This document shows, one piece after another, positions 43,980-53,115 of a DNA stretch of 64,000 nucleotides. Both the position numbers and the translations under genes were made by a program. The notes beneath the pieces were generated by a model. It saw only the letters and a program-made list of their open reading frames with translations. It did no database searches and was not told where the DNA came from. The first letter of the stretch is position 1, and the number at the start of each line of letters is the position of its first letter. Source of the stretch: Paracoccus onchidii (GTDB taxonomy: Bacteria; Pseudomonadota; Alphaproteobacteria; Rhodobacterales; Rhodobacteraceae); contig NZ_JAQBIE010000014.1 in the NCBI RefSeq assembly GCF_028294535.1, positions 1 to 64,000 on the forward strand, written 5' to 3'.

Positions 43980-44789
43980 ATGGTGAGTACCTTGAGCGCC
44001 TATGCTGCCCTGTCTGTTCAAGAATTGCATGTCTCGCTGTCGGGCGCGGCAATCCTTGATGGAATCAGCCTTGAACTGATGCCCGGAGAGCGTTTGGCCC
44101 TGCTGGGTGAATCGGGGTCGGGGAAATCCATGACGGCGCTGGCCGCACTGGGGCTGTTGCCGTCATATGCGCAGGTCGCGGGCAAGGTCGCCGTGAATGG
44201 CCATGATGTGACCCATGAACCGGCCTTGTCGCGCCCCGGCCCGGCCCGGCCGGCCATGGTGATGCAAGATACACTTGCGGCGCTGAACCCGCTGGCCACG
44301 ATTGGCTATCAGTTGATCCAGCCGTTACGCAGAAACGGGCTTGGTCGCGTTGCGGCACGGGTTGGGGCATGCGATCTGATCGAAAGGGTCGGCCTGCGGG
44401 ATCCCGAACAGATCCTGTCGCGCTGTTCGCCGCAATTGTCGGGCGGACAGCGGCAGCGTATCTGCATCGCAATGGCATTGGCTTGCAAGGCACCGGTCAT
44501 CATTGCCGACGAACCCACGTCGGCCCTGGATGTGATCACGCAGGCGCAGATCCTTCGCCTGTTGCGTGATGTGACCACGGCGCCGGGCGGGCCGGCGCTT
44601 TTGTTTATTACCCATGATCTGCATGCTGCGGCGCATCTTTGCGACGACGCCCTGATCATCGATGGCGGGCGTGTTGTCGAAGCGGCCCCCATGCAGCGTA
44701 TCGTGACAGCGCCACAACACGCCCATACCCGCCGGTTGATCGACTCGGCTGCGCGTTGTGGTATTGCCTGTGAAAGGCTCTATGCATGA
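43980..44789 (+). CDS. Dpp/Nik-type ABC ATPase (NikD/CntD type)
   Basis: A 269-residue ATPase with Walker A LGESGSGKSMTALA, signature LSGGQRQRICIAMAL and Walker B VIIADEPTSALD. It is shorter than peptide-type DppD and lacks the C-terminal Cys cap, as in nickel (NikD) and metallophore (CntD) importers. Start ATG 43980 (MVSTLSAYA) avoids the palindrome; TTG 43992 is an alternative. Four-base overlap with the next gene. Confidence 0.85.
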   Translation: MVSTLSAYAALSVQELHVSLSGAAILDGISLELMPGERLALLGESGSGKSMTALAALGLLPSYAQVAGKVAVNGHDVTHEPALSRPGPARPAMVMQDTLAALNPLATIGYQLIQPLRRNGLGRVAARVGACDLIERVGLRDPEQILSRCSPQLSGGQRQRICIAMALACKAPVIIADEPTSALDVITQAQILRLLRDVTTAPGGPALLFITHDLHAAAHLCDDALIIDGGRVVEAAPMQRIVTAPQHAHTRRLIDSAARCGIACERLYA

Positions 44790-45571
44790 GCTTCCTGACC
44801 GTGCGCGACCTTTCGCACAGCTATCGTGGGGCGCGCCGCATGTGGGGCCGCGCTCCCGACTTGCCCGTCTTGCAGAGCCTTTCCTTCGATCTGGCCGCCG
44901 GCGAAAGGGTGGGGATCGTCGGCATGTCAGGTTCCGGGAAGTCGACATTGCTGCGATGCCTGATGGCAATGGGGCGTCCGCAATCCGGTGAAATCCGCTG
45001 CAATGGGCGCCTGGTTGTCATGGGTCGTCCGGCCTCATTGCGATGGTATCGCCGTGTGGTGCAATATGTCCCTCAGGATCCGGTGGCGTCGCTTGAACCG
45101 CGGATGACCGTTGCTCAGCTTGTCGCCGAACCGTTGCGCCGGCTGCGGATCGATTGCGATCCGCAATCCCGGGCCCAAGAGGCGCTGGAAAGCGTGGGGC
45201 TGGGGTCGCAATACCTGTCCAGACGACCGGATGAGCTGTCCGGGGGGCAGGCGCAACGCGTGGCCATCGCCCGCGCCATCGCGATGCGCCCTGCATTTCT
45301 GATGACGGATGAGCCTGTCAGCGGGTTGGACATGACCGTTCGTGCGCAAGTGGTGCAGGTTCTCAGGGATCTAAGCCAGACCCATGGAACCGGCATTGTC
45401 ATGGTCGCCCATGACATCTCGGTCGTTGCGGCCCTGTGCAGCCGCACCATGGTCATGGAGCATGGTCGCATCGTTGAAGATCGCCCGACATCCGAGATTC
45501 TGAAGGCCCCGCACCATCCCCATACCCGACAATTGCTGGAAGCTGCCCCGCCTTTGGTTGCGGCGGCCTAG
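44786..45571 (+). CDS. Dpp/Nik-type ABC ATPase (NikE/CntF type)
   Basis: A 261-residue ATPase with Walker A GMSGSGKSTLLRC, signature LSGGQAQRVAIARAI and Walker B FLMTDEPVSGLD. Like its partner it lacks the peptide-type Cys cap. The gene overlaps its neighbour by ATGA and is 12 bases before the binding-protein gene. Confidence 0.87.
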   Translation: MSFLTVRDLSHSYRGARRMWGRAPDLPVLQSLSFDLAAGERVGIVGMSGSGKSTLLRCLMAMGRPQSGEIRCNGRLVVMGRPASLRWYRRVVQYVPQDPVASLEPRMTVAQLVAEPLRRLRIDCDPQSRAQEALESVGLGSQYLSRRPDELSGGQAQRVAIARAIAMRPAFLMTDEPVSGLDMTVRAQVVQVLRDLSQTHGTGIVMVAHDISVVAALCSRTMVMEHGRIVEDRPTSEILKAPHHPHTRQLLEAAPPLVAAA

Positions 45572-45583
45572 AAAGGAAATTCC

Positions 45584-47041
45584 ATGAAAATCTCGATGCT
45601 TGGTGCCGCTTTGGCGACCATGGTCATTTCAGGGGCTGCGCAGGCTGATGATCCGCGCCTGTCGGTCGCGATGTTGCAGCCGCCACGATCCGGTCTGTCC
45701 CCACTGTCGGATGACGCCTTCAAGCTTTCGCGCTGGTCCACCGCAGAAACGCTGATCCGGCTGGATGCGGGCGGCACGCCCCAGCCGCTGCTTGCGACGG
45801 CATGGCAACGGCTTGATGACTCGACATGGCGTTTTGACATTCGCAAGGGCGTAAAGTTTCACGATGGGACCGGATTGACGCCGGAACGGGTGGCGGCATC
45901 CCTGAATGCGGCGATCAATGCTGTGCCCAAACCGCGCATTCTTGACGGGGTCGAGATGGCGGTCGAATTTGACGATGAGGCCGTGATCGTCAGGACCGGG
46001 GCAGATGATCCACTGGTTCCCAATCGTCTGTCCAGCCCTCAGATGGCCATTTTCGCCAAGCGCGCCTATGGTGATAACGGCGTGGTTGTTCCCACCAATG
46101 CCGGGACGGGCCCCTTCGTCCTGACAGAAATCAACGGCGTGACCAGTGCGCATCTGGATCGGTTCGAAGATTACTGGGGCCAGCGGGCCAAGCTGGCGGG
46201 AATTGATGCGGATTATGTGGGTGATGGAACCGCACGCGGCGCGGCGTTGCGCACGGGCACCGCGCAGATCGTCGAAGCCGTTCCGGTCAGTCAGGCCGCG
46301 CTGATCGACACAGACTTGATCCACGAGGTGCCGATGCCTCGCACCAACACCTTGTATGTCAACACCGCCAAGGGGCCGCTGACTGATCCGGGTCTGCGGT
46401 CTGCCGTGCGTCAGGCCGTTGATCGCGGGACGATTTTGCGCACGGTCTATGAAGGGCGTGCGGATGAGGCGCGCGGCTTGCTGGGTCCGGCATTGCCTTG
46501 GGCCGATGGACTGCGCAGCCCGGTTTCATATCCCGCGGCATCATCGCCGGATGGCACGCGCATCACCCTGGGAACCTTTACCGACCGGGCAGAGCTGCCC
46601 GAGGTTGCCGTCCTGGTGTCGCAGGCTTTGACCGAGGCGGGGTTCGTGGTCGAACAGGATGTGCGGGAATATGCCCATATCGAGGCGGATATGCTGGCGG
46701 GAACCTTCGATCTGTTCATCCTGTCGCGTGCAACCGTGCTGGATTCGGGAGATCCGGTTTCATATATGGTCAGCGATTTCTCATGCGAAGGATCGTTCAA
46801 TATCTCGCAGCTCTGCGATCCTGCTGTCGACGCCGCATTGGAAACAGCCGCGAGAACTGAACCGGGCCAAGCGCGTCAACAGGCCATAATCACGGCCGAG
46901 AGCGCAATTATGGCCACGGGCGCGGCCATTCCCATCCTGCATGAGCGGGTCATTCAGGGCGAAGCAGCCGGTGTTGCCGATGCAATGCGCGACCCGCGTG
47001 AACGGATGTTGATAACCGAGCACACGACCTTCGCCCCATGA
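45584..47041 (+). CDS. SBP_bac_5 binding protein of nickel/metallophore type
   Basis: A 485-residue binding protein with signal peptide ending QADDPRL. It shows the family block ATAWQRLDDSTWRFDIRKGVKFHDGTGLTPERV. At about 485 residues it is like NikA/CntA rather than peptide binders. Cys residues in FSCEGSFNISQLCDP are notable. It sits between the ATPases and the fused permease. Zinc or a zinc-chelate is the likely ligand if the upstream site is a Zur box. Confidence 0.85.
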   Translation: MKISMLGAALATMVISGAAQADDPRLSVAMLQPPRSGLSPLSDDAFKLSRWSTAETLIRLDAGGTPQPLLATAWQRLDDSTWRFDIRKGVKFHDGTGLTPERVAASLNAAINAVPKPRILDGVEMAVEFDDEAVIVRTGADDPLVPNRLSSPQMAIFAKRAYGDNGVVVPTNAGTGPFVLTEINGVTSAHLDRFEDYWGQRAKLAGIDADYVGDGTARGAALRTGTAQIVEAVPVSQAALIDTDLIHEVPMPRTNTLYVNTAKGPLTDPGLRSAVRQAVDRGTILRTVYEGRADEARGLLGPALPWADGLRSPVSYPAASSPDGTRITLGTFTDRAELPEVAVLVSQALTEAGFVVEQDVREYAHIEADMLAGTFDLFILSRATVLDSGDPVSYMVSDFSCEGSFNISQLCDPAVDAALETAARTEPGQARQQAIITAESAIMATGAAIPILHERVIQGEAAGVADAMRDPRERMLITEHTTFAP

Positions 47042-48759
47042 TGCGGATCACTCGGGCTGCGATTCCCGCGCTGTCGCGCGGGATCACGCTGATTGCAGTG
47101 ATGGTGCTGATTGGTCTGCTGCCCTGGATCTCGGGGCGCGATCCCGCGCTCAGCATCCTGCGCGCACGGATGGGCGATCAGAACCCGACACCCGAGACAC
47201 TGGCCGCGATCCGCCAGCAACTTGGGCTTGCGCTTGGACCGCTGGACCATCTCTGGAACTGGCTTGCGGGTGTTTTTCGCGGTGATTTCGGAACCTCGTG
47301 GATTTCGGGGGCGCCGGTGTTGCCCGGACTGGTTCAGGCACTTGGCGTTTCGCTTGGTTTGATGGCAGCGGCGCTGGCAGTGGCGTTGTTCGTGGCGGTC
47401 GCGTTGTGCTGGCCGACCATGCGGCGTGGATTGCGGGGGCGCGATACGCGGTCTTCAGGTGTCGTGGCCGCATGCCTGACGGCGCTGCCGGAGTTCATGC
47501 TGTCGGCTGTCTTGCTGGTCGTCTTTGCCGTGTGGCTGCGATGGTTCCCGCCATATGGTTGGCATGGCGCGGCCAATGTGGTCTTGCCGGCGTTGGCGCT
47601 GGGGTTGCCGGCCGGGGGGTTGCTGGGGCGTTTGCTGGAAAATGCGATCGCGGCGACCTTTCACGAACGCTGGATCGCCACATGGGCTGTTGCAGGCTTT
47701 GGCAAGGGGCAGATCGCCCGTGCCGTATTAAGGCGCAGCCTTCCCGCGCTGATGCCGCAAATCGGGATGATCATTGTGGCCATGACGGGGGGCGCAATTG
47801 CGGTTGAACAGGTGTTCTCCATTCCCGGGCTGGGGCGGGCGGTGTTGGGCGCGGCCTCGGCCCAGGATCTGCCAGCATTGCAGGCGGGTATCCTGTTGTT
47901 GCTGGTGAACGCATTGTTCATCGGGATTGTCGCAAATTTGATCCGCATCGCCTTGCTGGGCCGGGCGTTGGAGATGGGGGCGATGCCGGTGCCGCAGGTC
48001 TTGCAGGCTGCCCCGTCACGCCGACTGTGGATCGTTCCGGGTGTGGTATCGTTCCTGATGTTAGTTCTGGTGGTTGCCGGGCTGCCACGTGATCCGTTCA
48101 CGTCCGAATATATTCGGCTGCAACCCCCCGGTCTTTTGCTGCCGCTGGGGGCGGACGGGCTTGGACGGGATGTTCTGGCCCGCGTTGCGCATGGCGCGGT
48201 ATCGACCATCGGGATGGCGATCGTTGTGACCGCGGCGTCATTCGTGATCGGAATTGGGATGGGCCTGATGCCGCGTCTGGCGATCGGCCCGATAGAGGTT
48301 ACCAAGGCGACGCCACCGACCATTGCGGCCCTGATCGTCACGGCCGCAATGGGGCCCAGTGCCGTGGGGGCCGTGGTCGCGGTGTCCGCCGTCGCCTGGG
48401 CGCCGCTTGCTGCGCATACGGCCGCACTGGTGACCGAGACCCGTGCCCAGCCTCATGTGCAGATCGCGCCGGTTCTCGGGGTCGGTCCGCTGCAATTGCT
48501 TCCCCGGTCCATTCTGCCCGCGATCACCGGCCCGGTTCTGCGGCATGCGATGCTGCGTTTGCCGGGCAATGCACTTGCATTGGCTGCGCTGGGTTTTCTG
48601 GGCTTGGGGCCAAAACCGCCTTCGCCGGACTGGGGGCTGATACTTGCGGATGGGCTGCCATATGTCGAACGTGCGCCCTTTGCGGTGCTGGCACCCGTTG
48701 CGGCGCTGGCGCTGATGTCGGTGCTGGGCGTGTCGTTGGCGGCGTTGTCACGACGCTGA
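47038..48759 (+). CDS. Fused DppB-DppC-type ABC permease
   Basis: A 573-residue protein with about twelve spans that contains both permeases of a Dpp/Nik importer. Residues 1 to about 320 follow DppB: SPG-type assembly loop with RARMGDQNPTPETLAAIRQQ, then GDFGTSW and the coupling loop WAVAGFGKGQIARAVLR. From about 330 the DppC hallmark PLGADGLGRDVLARVAHGA appears, followed by a second EAA-like loop and GFLGLGPKPPSPDWGLIL. No stop or frameshift lies between them. Fusion forces a 1:1 heterodimer. It overlaps the binding-protein gene by ATGA. Confidence 0.87.
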   Translation: MMRITRAAIPALSRGITLIAVMVLIGLLPWISGRDPALSILRARMGDQNPTPETLAAIRQQLGLALGPLDHLWNWLAGVFRGDFGTSWISGAPVLPGLVQALGVSLGLMAAALAVALFVAVALCWPTMRRGLRGRDTRSSGVVAACLTALPEFMLSAVLLVVFAVWLRWFPPYGWHGAANVVLPALALGLPAGGLLGRLLENAIAATFHERWIATWAVAGFGKGQIARAVLRRSLPALMPQIGMIIVAMTGGAIAVEQVFSIPGLGRAVLGAASAQDLPALQAGILLLLVNALFIGIVANLIRIALLGRALEMGAMPVPQVLQAAPSRRLWIVPGVVSFLMLVLVVAGLPRDPFTSEYIRLQPPGLLLPLGADGLGRDVLARVAHGAVSTIGMAIVVTAASFVIGIGMGLMPRLAIGPIEVTKATPPTIAALIVTAAMGPSAVGAVVAVSAVAWAPLAAHTAALVTETRAQPHVQIAPVLGVGPLQLLPRSILPAITGPVLRHAMLRLPGNALALAALGFLGLGPKPPSPDWGLILADGLPYVERAPFAVLAPVAALALMSVLGVSLAALSRR

Positions 48760-48799
48760 CCCCGGCCTTTGCCATCCGCAGGCTTATGCGCCGCTTGGG

Positions 48800-48822
48800 G
48801 CAACGCCCGGTTTGGGTGTTGC
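48800..48822 (+). terminator. Hairpin after the fused-permease operon
   Basis: GCAACGCCC (48800-48808) pairs with GGGTGTTGC (48814-48822), one G-U pair, loop GGTTT. Located 40 bases after the permease stop and before the next transporter operon. A weak T run (GTTTG) follows a few bases later. Probable end of the first metal-importer operon. Confidence 0.45.
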
Positions 48823-48910
48823 ACGAGTTTGTGCGCATCCGATCAATTGTTGACGAAATTTGTCGGTAACCTTAATGGGGCGACAACATGACTCGAATAA
48901 GGTTTTCTCC

Positions 48911-50047
48911 ATGACCCTGCGTGCCTTTCTTGGTGCATCCGCGCTTGGCCTGATTGCGGCAAGCGCCGCGCAAGCAGATCCGATCACCGTGACCGATATC
49001 GCCGGCCGTGAAATCACGCTGGAAGCGCCGGTCGAACGCGTGATCCTTGGGGAAGGGCGGCAGGTATTCTTTACTTCGGTGCTGGATGGCGATGACCCGT
49101 TCGGCCGTGTTGTCGGATGGCGTGATGATCTGGAACAGGCGGCCCCCGAAAGCTATGCGGCCTACCGCGAGAAATTCCCCGAACTGGCCGAAATTCCGAC
49201 GTTTGGCGGGTTCAAGGATGGCACATTCGATATCGAACAGGCCGTGTCATTGGAACCGGATGTCATGATCATGAATCTGGAAGCCAAGCAAGCCACCGAC
49301 GAAGCGGGGTACGAAGACAAGCTGGCCAAGGTCGGCATTCCGATCGTCTATGTCGATTTTCGTGAAAAGCCGTTTGAACATACGCCCAAGTCGATGGACA
49401 TCATCGGACAGCTGTTCGGCAAGGAAGACCGCGCGGCAGAATTCAACGCATTCTACACGGACCAGATCGCACGCGTCACCGATGTCATCGCGGCCCAGTC
49501 CGACCTGAAACGTCCGCTGACCTTCGTAGAACGCGCGGCCGGCTATTCGGAAGACTGCTGCATGTCCTTTGGCGATGCGAATTTCGGCCGTTTCGTGGAA
49601 CTGGCGGGGGGCGAAAACATGGCCTCACCGTTCATTGCGGGCACATTCGGGACCGTCAATGCCGAACAGATCATTGCCTCGAACCCGGATCAGATCGTTG
49701 CGACGGGGGGCAATTGGGACGCCTATGTCCCGGGTGGCAACTGGGTTGGGGTCGGACCCGGATCGGATCAGGCCGAGGCGCGCCGCAAACTGGCGGCCTT
49801 GATGGAGCGGCCTGCGTTTACGGGTGTAGCCGCCGTCGAGAACGGGCAGGTGCATGCGATCTGGCACCAGTTCTACAACACGCCCTATAGCTTTGTTGCG
49901 GTGCAACAGCTGGCCAAGTGGCTGCATCCCGAATTGTTTGCCGACCTTGACCCCGAAGCGACCTTGCGGGAACTGCATACACGCTTTCTGCCGGTTGAGT
50001 ATCGTCCGGGCTATTGGGTGACTTTGGCCGCCCCCCACGAAAACTGA
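48911..50047 (+). CDS. Fe/B12-type ABC binding protein (FecB/BtuF type)
   Basis: A 378-residue cluster A-II binding protein with signal peptide ending SAAQADPIT. The domain starts ITVTDIAGREITLEAPVERV, the usual opening of iron-chelate binding proteins, and continues QAVSLEPDVMIMN and NAEQIIASNPDQIVATGG. A Cys pair in GYSEDCCMSFGDAN may form a disulfide. ATG 48911 is used (AAGG upstream); possible promoter TTGACG (48850) and CTTAAT (48871). The ligand could be a siderophore or other metal chelate. Confidence 0.88.
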   Translation: MTLRAFLGASALGLIAASAAQADPITVTDIAGREITLEAPVERVILGEGRQVFFTSVLDGDDPFGRVVGWRDDLEQAAPESYAAYREKFPELAEIPTFGGFKDGTFDIEQAVSLEPDVMIMNLEAKQATDEAGYEDKLAKVGIPIVYVDFREKPFEHTPKSMDIIGQLFGKEDRAAEFNAFYTDQIARVTDVIAAQSDLKRPLTFVERAAGYSEDCCMSFGDANFGRFVELAGGENMASPFIAGTFGTVNAEQIIASNPDQIVATGGNWDAYVPGGNWVGVGPGSDQAEARRKLAALMERPAFTGVAAVENGQVHAIWHQFYNTPYSFVAVQQLAKWLHPELFADLDPEATLRELHTRFLPVEYRPGYWVTLAAPHEN

Positions 50048-50091
50048 GCGTGACGGGCGACCCCGAGATCGCCCCAAAGCAAGAGGTCACC

Positions 50092-51153
50092 ATGGCAAGC
50101 ATCGCAAATGACGCCCCGCAGCATGCGGGGACCTATCGCGGACTGGTCGCGCGGCGGCTGATGGTACTGGTGGGGCTTGGCGTGCTGCTGTTGTTATCGG
50201 TGGCCGTCGATGTTTCGCTGGGGCCCGCGCGCTATGCCTTGCCGGATGTGCTGAAAACACTTGTCGCGCCGAATACGGTCGATCTTCAGATGCGCGTGGT
50301 GGTCTGGGATATCCGGATGCCGATGGCGATCCTTGCCGTCACCGTGGGGGCCAGCCTTTCCCTGGCGGGTGCGCAGATGCAGACAATTCTGGCGAATCCT
50401 CTGGCCAGCCCGTTTACCCTGGGCCTGTCGGCGGCAGCCAGTTTTGGCGCAGCTTTGGCCATGGTATTGGGCGTGGCCCTGTTTCCTGCGGCGGTCGGAT
50501 TGATGGTGCCGATCAATGCCTTTGCGGCGGCAATGATCGCGTCACTTCTTATTTTCGGGTTGTCCACGATGCGCGGCGTCACCGTGGAAACCATTGTTTT
50601 GTTGGGGATTGCATTGGTCTTTACCTTCAACGCCGCCCTTGCCTTGCTGCAATATTTCGCGTCCGAGCAGGCGCTGGCCGCCGTCGTGTTCTGGACCATG
50701 GGTAGCCTGACCAAGGCGACCTGGGGCAAGGTGGCTATCACTGCGGCAATTCTGGCCATCTGCACGCCGCTGTTTGCACGACGCGCATGGGCGCTGACGG
50801 CGATCCGCCTGGGCGAGACCCGTGCCGCGGCCATGGGGGTTCCGGTCAAGCGGTTGCGGCTGGAAACATTGGTTCTTGTTTCCCTGCTGGCGGCAGTTCC
50901 GGTCTCGTTTGTCGGCACGATCGGCTTTATCGGGATCGTCGGCCCCCATGTTGCCAGGCTGTTGCTGGGCGAGGATCAGCGGTTCTTCCTGCCCGGTGCC
51001 ATGTTGTCTGGTGCCGTGATCCTGTCGGCCACATCGGTGTTGTCCAAGGCGCTGCTGCCCGGGGCGGTGCTGCCGATCGGGATTATCACCGCATTGGTCG
51101 GGGTTCCGTTTTTCATGGCCCTGATTCTGACGAAAGGGCGCAAGGCATGGTAA
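50092..51153 (+). CDS. FecCD-family ABC permease
   Basis: A 353-residue permease with about nine or ten spans. Family blocks: DIRMPMAILAVTVGASLSLA, GAQMQTILANPLASPFTLGLS, RLGETRAAAMGVPVKRL and GTIGFIGIVGPHVARLLLGED. It probably acts as homodimer since only one permease is encoded. ATG 50092 follows AAGAGG. It overlaps the ATPase gene by seven bases. Confidence 0.92.
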   Translation: MASIANDAPQHAGTYRGLVARRLMVLVGLGVLLLLSVAVDVSLGPARYALPDVLKTLVAPNTVDLQMRVVVWDIRMPMAILAVTVGASLSLAGAQMQTILANPLASPFTLGLSAAASFGAALAMVLGVALFPAAVGLMVPINAFAAAMIASLLIFGLSTMRGVTVETIVLLGIALVFTFNAALALLQYFASEQALAAVVFWTMGSLTKATWGKVAITAAILAICTPLFARRAWALTAIRLGETRAAAMGVPVKRLRLETLVLVSLLAAVPVSFVGTIGFIGIVGPHVARLLLGEDQRFFLPGAMLSGAVILSATSVLSKALLPGAVLPIGIITALVGVPFFMALILTKGRKAW

Positions 51154-51923
51154 GGCTGGCGCTGGAGGGGTTGGGCGCGCGCTACGGCAAACGTAGCATC
51201 ATATCCGATGCAACGACCCCCTGGATCGAAGGTGGATCGTTGACGGCGCTGGTGGGCGCCAATGCTGCGGGAAAGTCGACATTGTTTCGCCGCATTGCCG
51301 GGCAGATGGGGGGCAGCGGTTCCGTGCGGTTGTCCGGTGCCGACCAAAACGATCTGCGTTACATGCCGCAGGATACCGCGATGACGGCCGCGTTGACCGT
51401 ATATGAATCGGTGATCCTGGCGCTGAAGCAAGGCGCAAGCGGTTGGCGGTTATCGGCGCAGGAACTGGCGTCTGTAGACCATGTGCTTCATCGCTTTGGC
51501 ATTGCCCATCTGGCCACGCGACAATTGCCTGAACTGTCGGGCGGACAAAGACAATCGGTGTCGATTGCCCAGACATTGGTGACCCGACCCAAGATCGTGC
51601 TGATGGATGAGCCGACCTCGGCGCTGGACCTGTATCGCCAGTTCGAGATCCTTGAAGCGCTGCGTCGCTATGCGGTGGATACGGGGGCCGTGGTCGTGCT
51701 TGCCCTGCACGATCTCAATCAGGTGATGCGGTCTTGCGCCACGACCATCGCATTGGCGCAGGGACGCATCGTTGCTGCCGGTGACACGCTTGAAGTTCTG
51801 ACCCCGGATCTGATCCGCCAGCTTTACGGCATCGACAGCAGGGTCGAGCGTTGTTCCCGGGGTTCGCCGATGATGATCGTGGACGGGCCGTCATCCTCTG
51901 CGCATGCCGCCGGGCATTGCTGA
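51147..51923 (+). CDS. FecE-family ABC ATPase
   Basis: A 258-residue ATPase with Walker A GANAAGKSTLFRR, signature LSGGQRQSVSIAQTL and Walker B IVLMDEPTSALD. Standard partner of FecCD-type permeases. The open frame extends far upstream but the family start is MVRLALEGLGARYGKR at 51147. The C-terminal tail (GPSSSAHAAGHC) is probably unstructured. Confidence 0.92.
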   Translation: MVRLALEGLGARYGKRSIISDATTPWIEGGSLTALVGANAAGKSTLFRRIAGQMGGSGSVRLSGADQNDLRYMPQDTAMTAALTVYESVILALKQGASGWRLSAQELASVDHVLHRFGIAHLATRQLPELSGGQRQSVSIAQTLVTRPKIVLMDEPTSALDLYRQFEILEALRRYAVDTGAVVVLALHDLNQVMRSCATTIALAQGRIVAAGDTLEVLTPDLIRQLYGIDSRVERCSRGSPMMIVDGPSSSAHAAGHC

Positions 51924-52034
51924 TCGCCAGGAAACTGGCTCAGATGCCGTCCCGGTGTTTGGCGGGGCTATGCTCAAGGTGAAGGATGCCCTATCCCTGT
52001 TGGGCAAACCGGCGCAACAAGGAGAGCGAGAGGC

Positions 52035-52955
52035 TTGGACCGTGGAACTTTCGATCTGCGCCTTCTGGGCTATTTCTTCCGAACCGCCCAGGTCGGCAAC
52101 ATCACCCGGGCTGCGGCCGAACTGAATGTCGCCCAACCTACCCTGTCAAAGGCGTTGAAGCTGTTGGAGGATCAGGTCGGCACCCCTTTGATGGAACGCC
52201 ATGCCCATGGCATCACGCTGACCCCGATCGGTGCCCGTCTTGCCGAACATGCCGGGGTCGTCATTGCGCAGGTGCGTGATGCTTCGGATGAGATTGCGCA
52301 ACTGCGATCGGGAAAGGGCGGGCATGTCCGGATCGGGGCCGGCCCTTCCTGGGTGCGCAGGAAGCTGCCCGAGGCGATCAGCAGGATAACCGAGCAACGC
52401 CCCGATGTTCTGGTCGAAGTCCAGACCGGTTTCGATGAATCGCTGTTGCGCGGTTTGACCACCGGTGCATTGGATTTCGTGGTGGCCGAACGCCCCCTGG
52501 AAGGCGAGAGCGCCAATCTTGAATTTCGCCTTCTGACAGCTGATGATCTTGTCTGCGTCGGGCGCCCTGAACACCGCCTTGCGGGGCGCAAGAATGTGCC
52601 TGCGACCGAGGCCCTGGCAATGGCCTGGGCGCTGCCGCCCGAGGACACGTTGGCGCGGCGCAAGCTGGATGGCCGGGTGATCAGTCTGGGGCTTACCCCG
52701 CCCAGGGCGATGGTCATGTCTACCTCGCTGACATTTCTGCTGACCCATGCGACGCTGACCGACGCCTTGATCTATACCACCAGATCCCAGCTTCTGTCGG
52801 CCGAGGGCAGCCGGCTGATTGAAATCGACGTCCCCGAACTGGTCACACATCGCGAGGCCGGGCTGATCTATCGCAAGCCGGGTCTGCTGACGCCGGCGGC
52901 CCGTGCGATCACCGAGGCGCTGATCGCCGAATGTCAGGCCGATCCGTTCAACTGA
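52035..52955 (+). CDS. LysR-family transcriptional regulator
   Basis: A 306-residue LysR regulator with DNA-binding helix TAQVGNITRAAAELNVAQPT followed by LSKALKLLEDQVGTPLMERH. It starts with TTG behind AGGAGAGCGAGAGG. It precedes the sugar ABC/sulfatase operon on the same strand; the gap carries a perfect dyad with T-N11-A spacing, suggesting it activates that operon. Confidence 0.9.
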   Translation: MDRGTFDLRLLGYFFRTAQVGNITRAAAELNVAQPTLSKALKLLEDQVGTPLMERHAHGITLTPIGARLAEHAGVVIAQVRDASDEIAQLRSGKGGHVRIGAGPSWVRRKLPEAISRITEQRPDVLVEVQTGFDESLLRGLTTGALDFVVAERPLEGESANLEFRLLTADDLVCVGRPEHRLAGRKNVPATEALAMAWALPPEDTLARRKLDGRVISLGLTPPRAMVMSTSLTFLLTHATLTDALIYTTRSQLLSAEGSRLIEIDVPELVTHREAGLIYRKPGLLTPAARAITEALIAECQADPFN

Positions 52956-52995
52956 AACCGCGCCTCTGCCTGTGCGCGGCACCGCTTGGCGCGTG

Positions 52996-53030
52996 CCATA
53001 GCCAATAGCTATGGAGTTGGCCGTTTTTTT
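52996..53030 (+). promoter_or_regulatory. LysR-type dyad and alternative terminator-like hairpin
   Basis: CCATAGC-CAATA-GCTATGG (52996-53014) is a perfect dyad containing T-N11-A (52999-53011), the LysR box. An alternative pairing GCCAA (53001-53005) with TTGGC (53017-53021) followed by seven T (53024-53030) looks like a terminator. The two foldings exclude each other. It may both end lysR transcription and serve as operator of the downstream operon. Confidence 0.5.
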
Positions 53031-53115
53031 CATTTCTGGAATGCCCGTTGATGCGCTAGATTTCCTTGCACAACGATGCGGGAGGCATCGGGTTTCAGGA
53101 ATGTTGGGAGGAAAC

